Positions 12,079-13,386 of a DNA stretch of 13,386 bases are shown in pieces. A program made the position numbers and the translations under genes. Location of the stretch: positions 1 through 13,386 of the forward strand of contig CBDHFJ010000009.1 in assembly GCA_965262315.1 (NCBI GenBank), written 5' to 3'. How positions within the stretch are numbered: position 1 is the stretch's first letter; every line of letters begins with the position of its first letter. The notes below the pieces were generated by a model. It made no database searches. It was given only the letters and a program-made list of their open reading frames with translations, and was not told the origin of the DNA. This stretch comes from JBCCFK01 sp965262315. Lineage in GTDB: Bacteria; Actinomycetota; Acidimicrobiia; Acidimicrobiales; UBA8592.

Positions 12079-13386
12079 TCAGAACCTCACGTTCACGATC
12101 TTCTTGATCCATGCGCCGCCGCCCACCATGGCGACCATCGCGGCGACGATGAACACCAGGCCCACCGTCGACTGGGTGAGCTCCTCGAGATAGCCGGGAT
12201 TCGTCATCTGGACGAACGCGGCCACACCGAACGGCAGGATGTACAGCACCATCGCAGACAGGCGACCCTCGGCCGAGAGCGCCTTGACTTGGCGTCGGAG
12301 CTGGTTGCGCTCACGGATCGTGTCGCCGACGTTGTCCAGGACCTCCGACAGGTTGCCGCCGAGCTCCCGGTTGATGGCGATCGCACGGACGACCCAGTCG
12401 AAGTCGTCGTTGCCGAGACGGTCGGCCACACCCTGGAGGGCTTCGACCAGATCTCGCCCGATCCGGGTCTCGGCCACCACTCGGGTGAACTCCTCGTTCG
12501 TGGGTGTCTCGGATTCCTCGGCCACCGCCGACAGCGCCCGCTGCACGCCGTGTCCGGCCCGAAGGCTGCTGGCCAGCACCAAGAGGGTGTTGTCGAGCTG
12601 GGAGGCGAACAGGTTGCGACGACGCATGCCCAGATAGGCGACGAAGAACCGGCTCGAGACGGCGATGGCCACCGCGATGCCGATGCCGATCAGCGGGTGG
12701 ATGAACCACCCGAGCGCCAGGCCGGCGAGCGACACGCCCGCGGTGAGGACGATGAACTCGCCGGGGCGAACGTTGAGCCCCGCTCGATCGAGCGCCGCGT
12801 TCATGGCGCCGCGACGGTTGCCGTCGAGGAAGAGCCGGTCGACGATCGAGCTCGCCCAGTCGGCGAAGCCACTGAGCTTGCGGTCGCTGCCGGCGCCCTG
12901 ACGGGCGCGGGCCTCGGCCAGCGCCCGACGCTGCGGAGGCTGACGGGTCATCCCCAGCACCGAGTAGGCGATGACGCTGAACGTGAAGAACAGTGCACCG
13001 ACCCCGGCCCAGAAGACCCAGCCGGCCTGGAACCGCCCGGGTGCGATGACCTCGCTGATCTGGGCGATCGTGGTGCTGGGCTCGAACTGTTCGACCGGGA
13101 CGGCGGTCGGGTCGGGCGACACCGTGACCGCTGACGGCGCGAGTTCGGCCCGAGTGCTGGCCACTGCCAGGTTTCCGTCGGAGGCGACCGAGACCTGGAT
13201 GTCGACCATGCCGGTCGAGGTCGCTTGGAACGACAACCGGTACTGGTTCGCCAGGCGGGCCGCCAGATCGTCGTAGACGGCCCCCAGCTGACCGAGATCA
13301 GTGGCAGCCAGATAACGACCATCGGCCTCGGCGGTCAGTCCGCTGAGCTCGGTGAGCCGGCTGTCACCGGTCTCGAGCCCGATCGC
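12079..13386 (-). CDS. tadB: VWA-TadB fusion: type II/IV secretion F-family platform protein with an N-terminal von Willebrand A-like domain (5' end missing)
   Basis: The frame is open to the right edge; 435 residues are visible. Residues 1-55 look like the end of a von Willebrand factor A domain: GRYLAATDLGQLGAVYDDLA followed by ARLANQYRLSF. A Thr/Pro/Ser-rich spacer follows, then TM1 (AGWVFWAGVGALFFTFSVIA, about 121-145) and a basic cytoplasmic stretch. Next come two membrane segments, the F domain (NTLLVLASSLRAGHGVQRAL, then RELGGNLSEVLDNV, about 12610-12260) and two C-terminal membrane segments. TadB forms the inner-membrane platform of Tad pili together with TadC. The topology suggests that the VWA part is outside the membrane and the F domain inside. 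The TTG near 13236 is internal, not a start. tadC begins 1 nt after its stop, so they are co-transcribed. The TadA ATPase is not in the window and may lie beyond the right edge. Confidence 0.87.
   Translation of the reverse strand, partial: AIGLETGDSRLTELSGLTAEADGRYLAATDLGQLGAVYDDLAARLANQYRLSFQATSTGMVDIQVSVASDGNLAVASTRAELAPSAVTVSPDPTAVPVEQFEPSTTIAQISEVIAPGRFQAGWVFWAGVGALFFTFSVIAYSVLGMTRQPPQRRALAEARARQGAGSDRKLSGFADWASSIVDRLFLDGNRRGAMNAALDRAGLNVRPGEFIVLTAGVSLAGLALGWFIHPLIGIGIAVAIAVSSRFFVAYLGMRRRNLFASQLDNTLLVLASSLRAGHGVQRALSAVAEESETPTNEEFTRVVAETRIGRDLVEALQGVADRLGNDDFDWVVRAIAINRELGGNLSEVLDNVGDTIRERNQLRRQVKALSAEGRLSAMVLYILPFGVAAFVQMTNPGYLEELTQSTVGLVFIVAAMVAMVGGGAWIKKIVNVRF

Noticed and set aside
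1..13386. Phage, transposon, CRISPR, toxin-antitoxin or biosynthetic cluster
   Set aside because: No integrase, transposase, direct-repeat array, paired small toxin/antitoxin genes or PKS/NRPS-type motifs were seen on either strand.

Overview
The window is high-GC DNA with dense genes, many GTG starts and short or overlapping junctions. This suits a high-GC actinobacterium. The gene set (a PstS-like protein with a WxL-like tail, a VWA-TadB fusion, an AcoX-like kinase, DUF2889) makes an Acidimicrobiia/Ilumatobacter-type organism plausible, but that placement is inference. I see no tRNA, rRNA, CRISPR array, transposase or phage gene, and no gene-free stretch longer than about 225 bp.

Layout: (1) 2-2314 (+): 3' part of a large exported protein with a PstS-like phosphate-binding module followed by cysteine-containing beta-rich surface domains and a WxL-like C-terminus. 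(2) 2321-2962 (-): a DUF2889 protein, divergent from (3) a two-gene operon, 3039-4645 (+), of an SDR oxidoreductase and a beta-lactamase-fold serine hydrolase that overlap by 4 bp. (4) 4655-5665 (-): an AcoX-like member of the ATP-NAD kinase family. It is divergent, across a 150-bp region with a strong palindrome, from (5) 5816-8455 (+): a membrane-anchored GGDEF-EAL cyclic-di-GMP protein, followed by (6) 8522-8863 (+): a small membrane protein of unknown function. (7) 8870-9876 (-): azlC-azlD, a branched-chain amino acid exporter pair. (8) 10102-11094 (-): a stand-alone DnaB-C/RecA-type ATPase. (9) 11183-13386 (-): the end of a tad (type IV-like pilus/secretion) cluster, with a VWA-TadB fusion running off the right edge and a tadC that carries a +1 frameshift.

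The clearest functional groups are the tad genes (inner-membrane pilus platform), azlCD (export) and the SDR/hydrolase pair (small-molecule or lipid metabolism). The c-di-GMP enzyme could bear on pilus or attachment behaviour, but nothing in the sequence links it to the tad genes. The items most worth a second look are the mosaic PstS/WxL-like protein, with a visible shift in codon use between its halves; the DnaB-like ATPase beside the tad genes, which has lost a core helicase motif; and the tadC frameshift, which a single base would repair.
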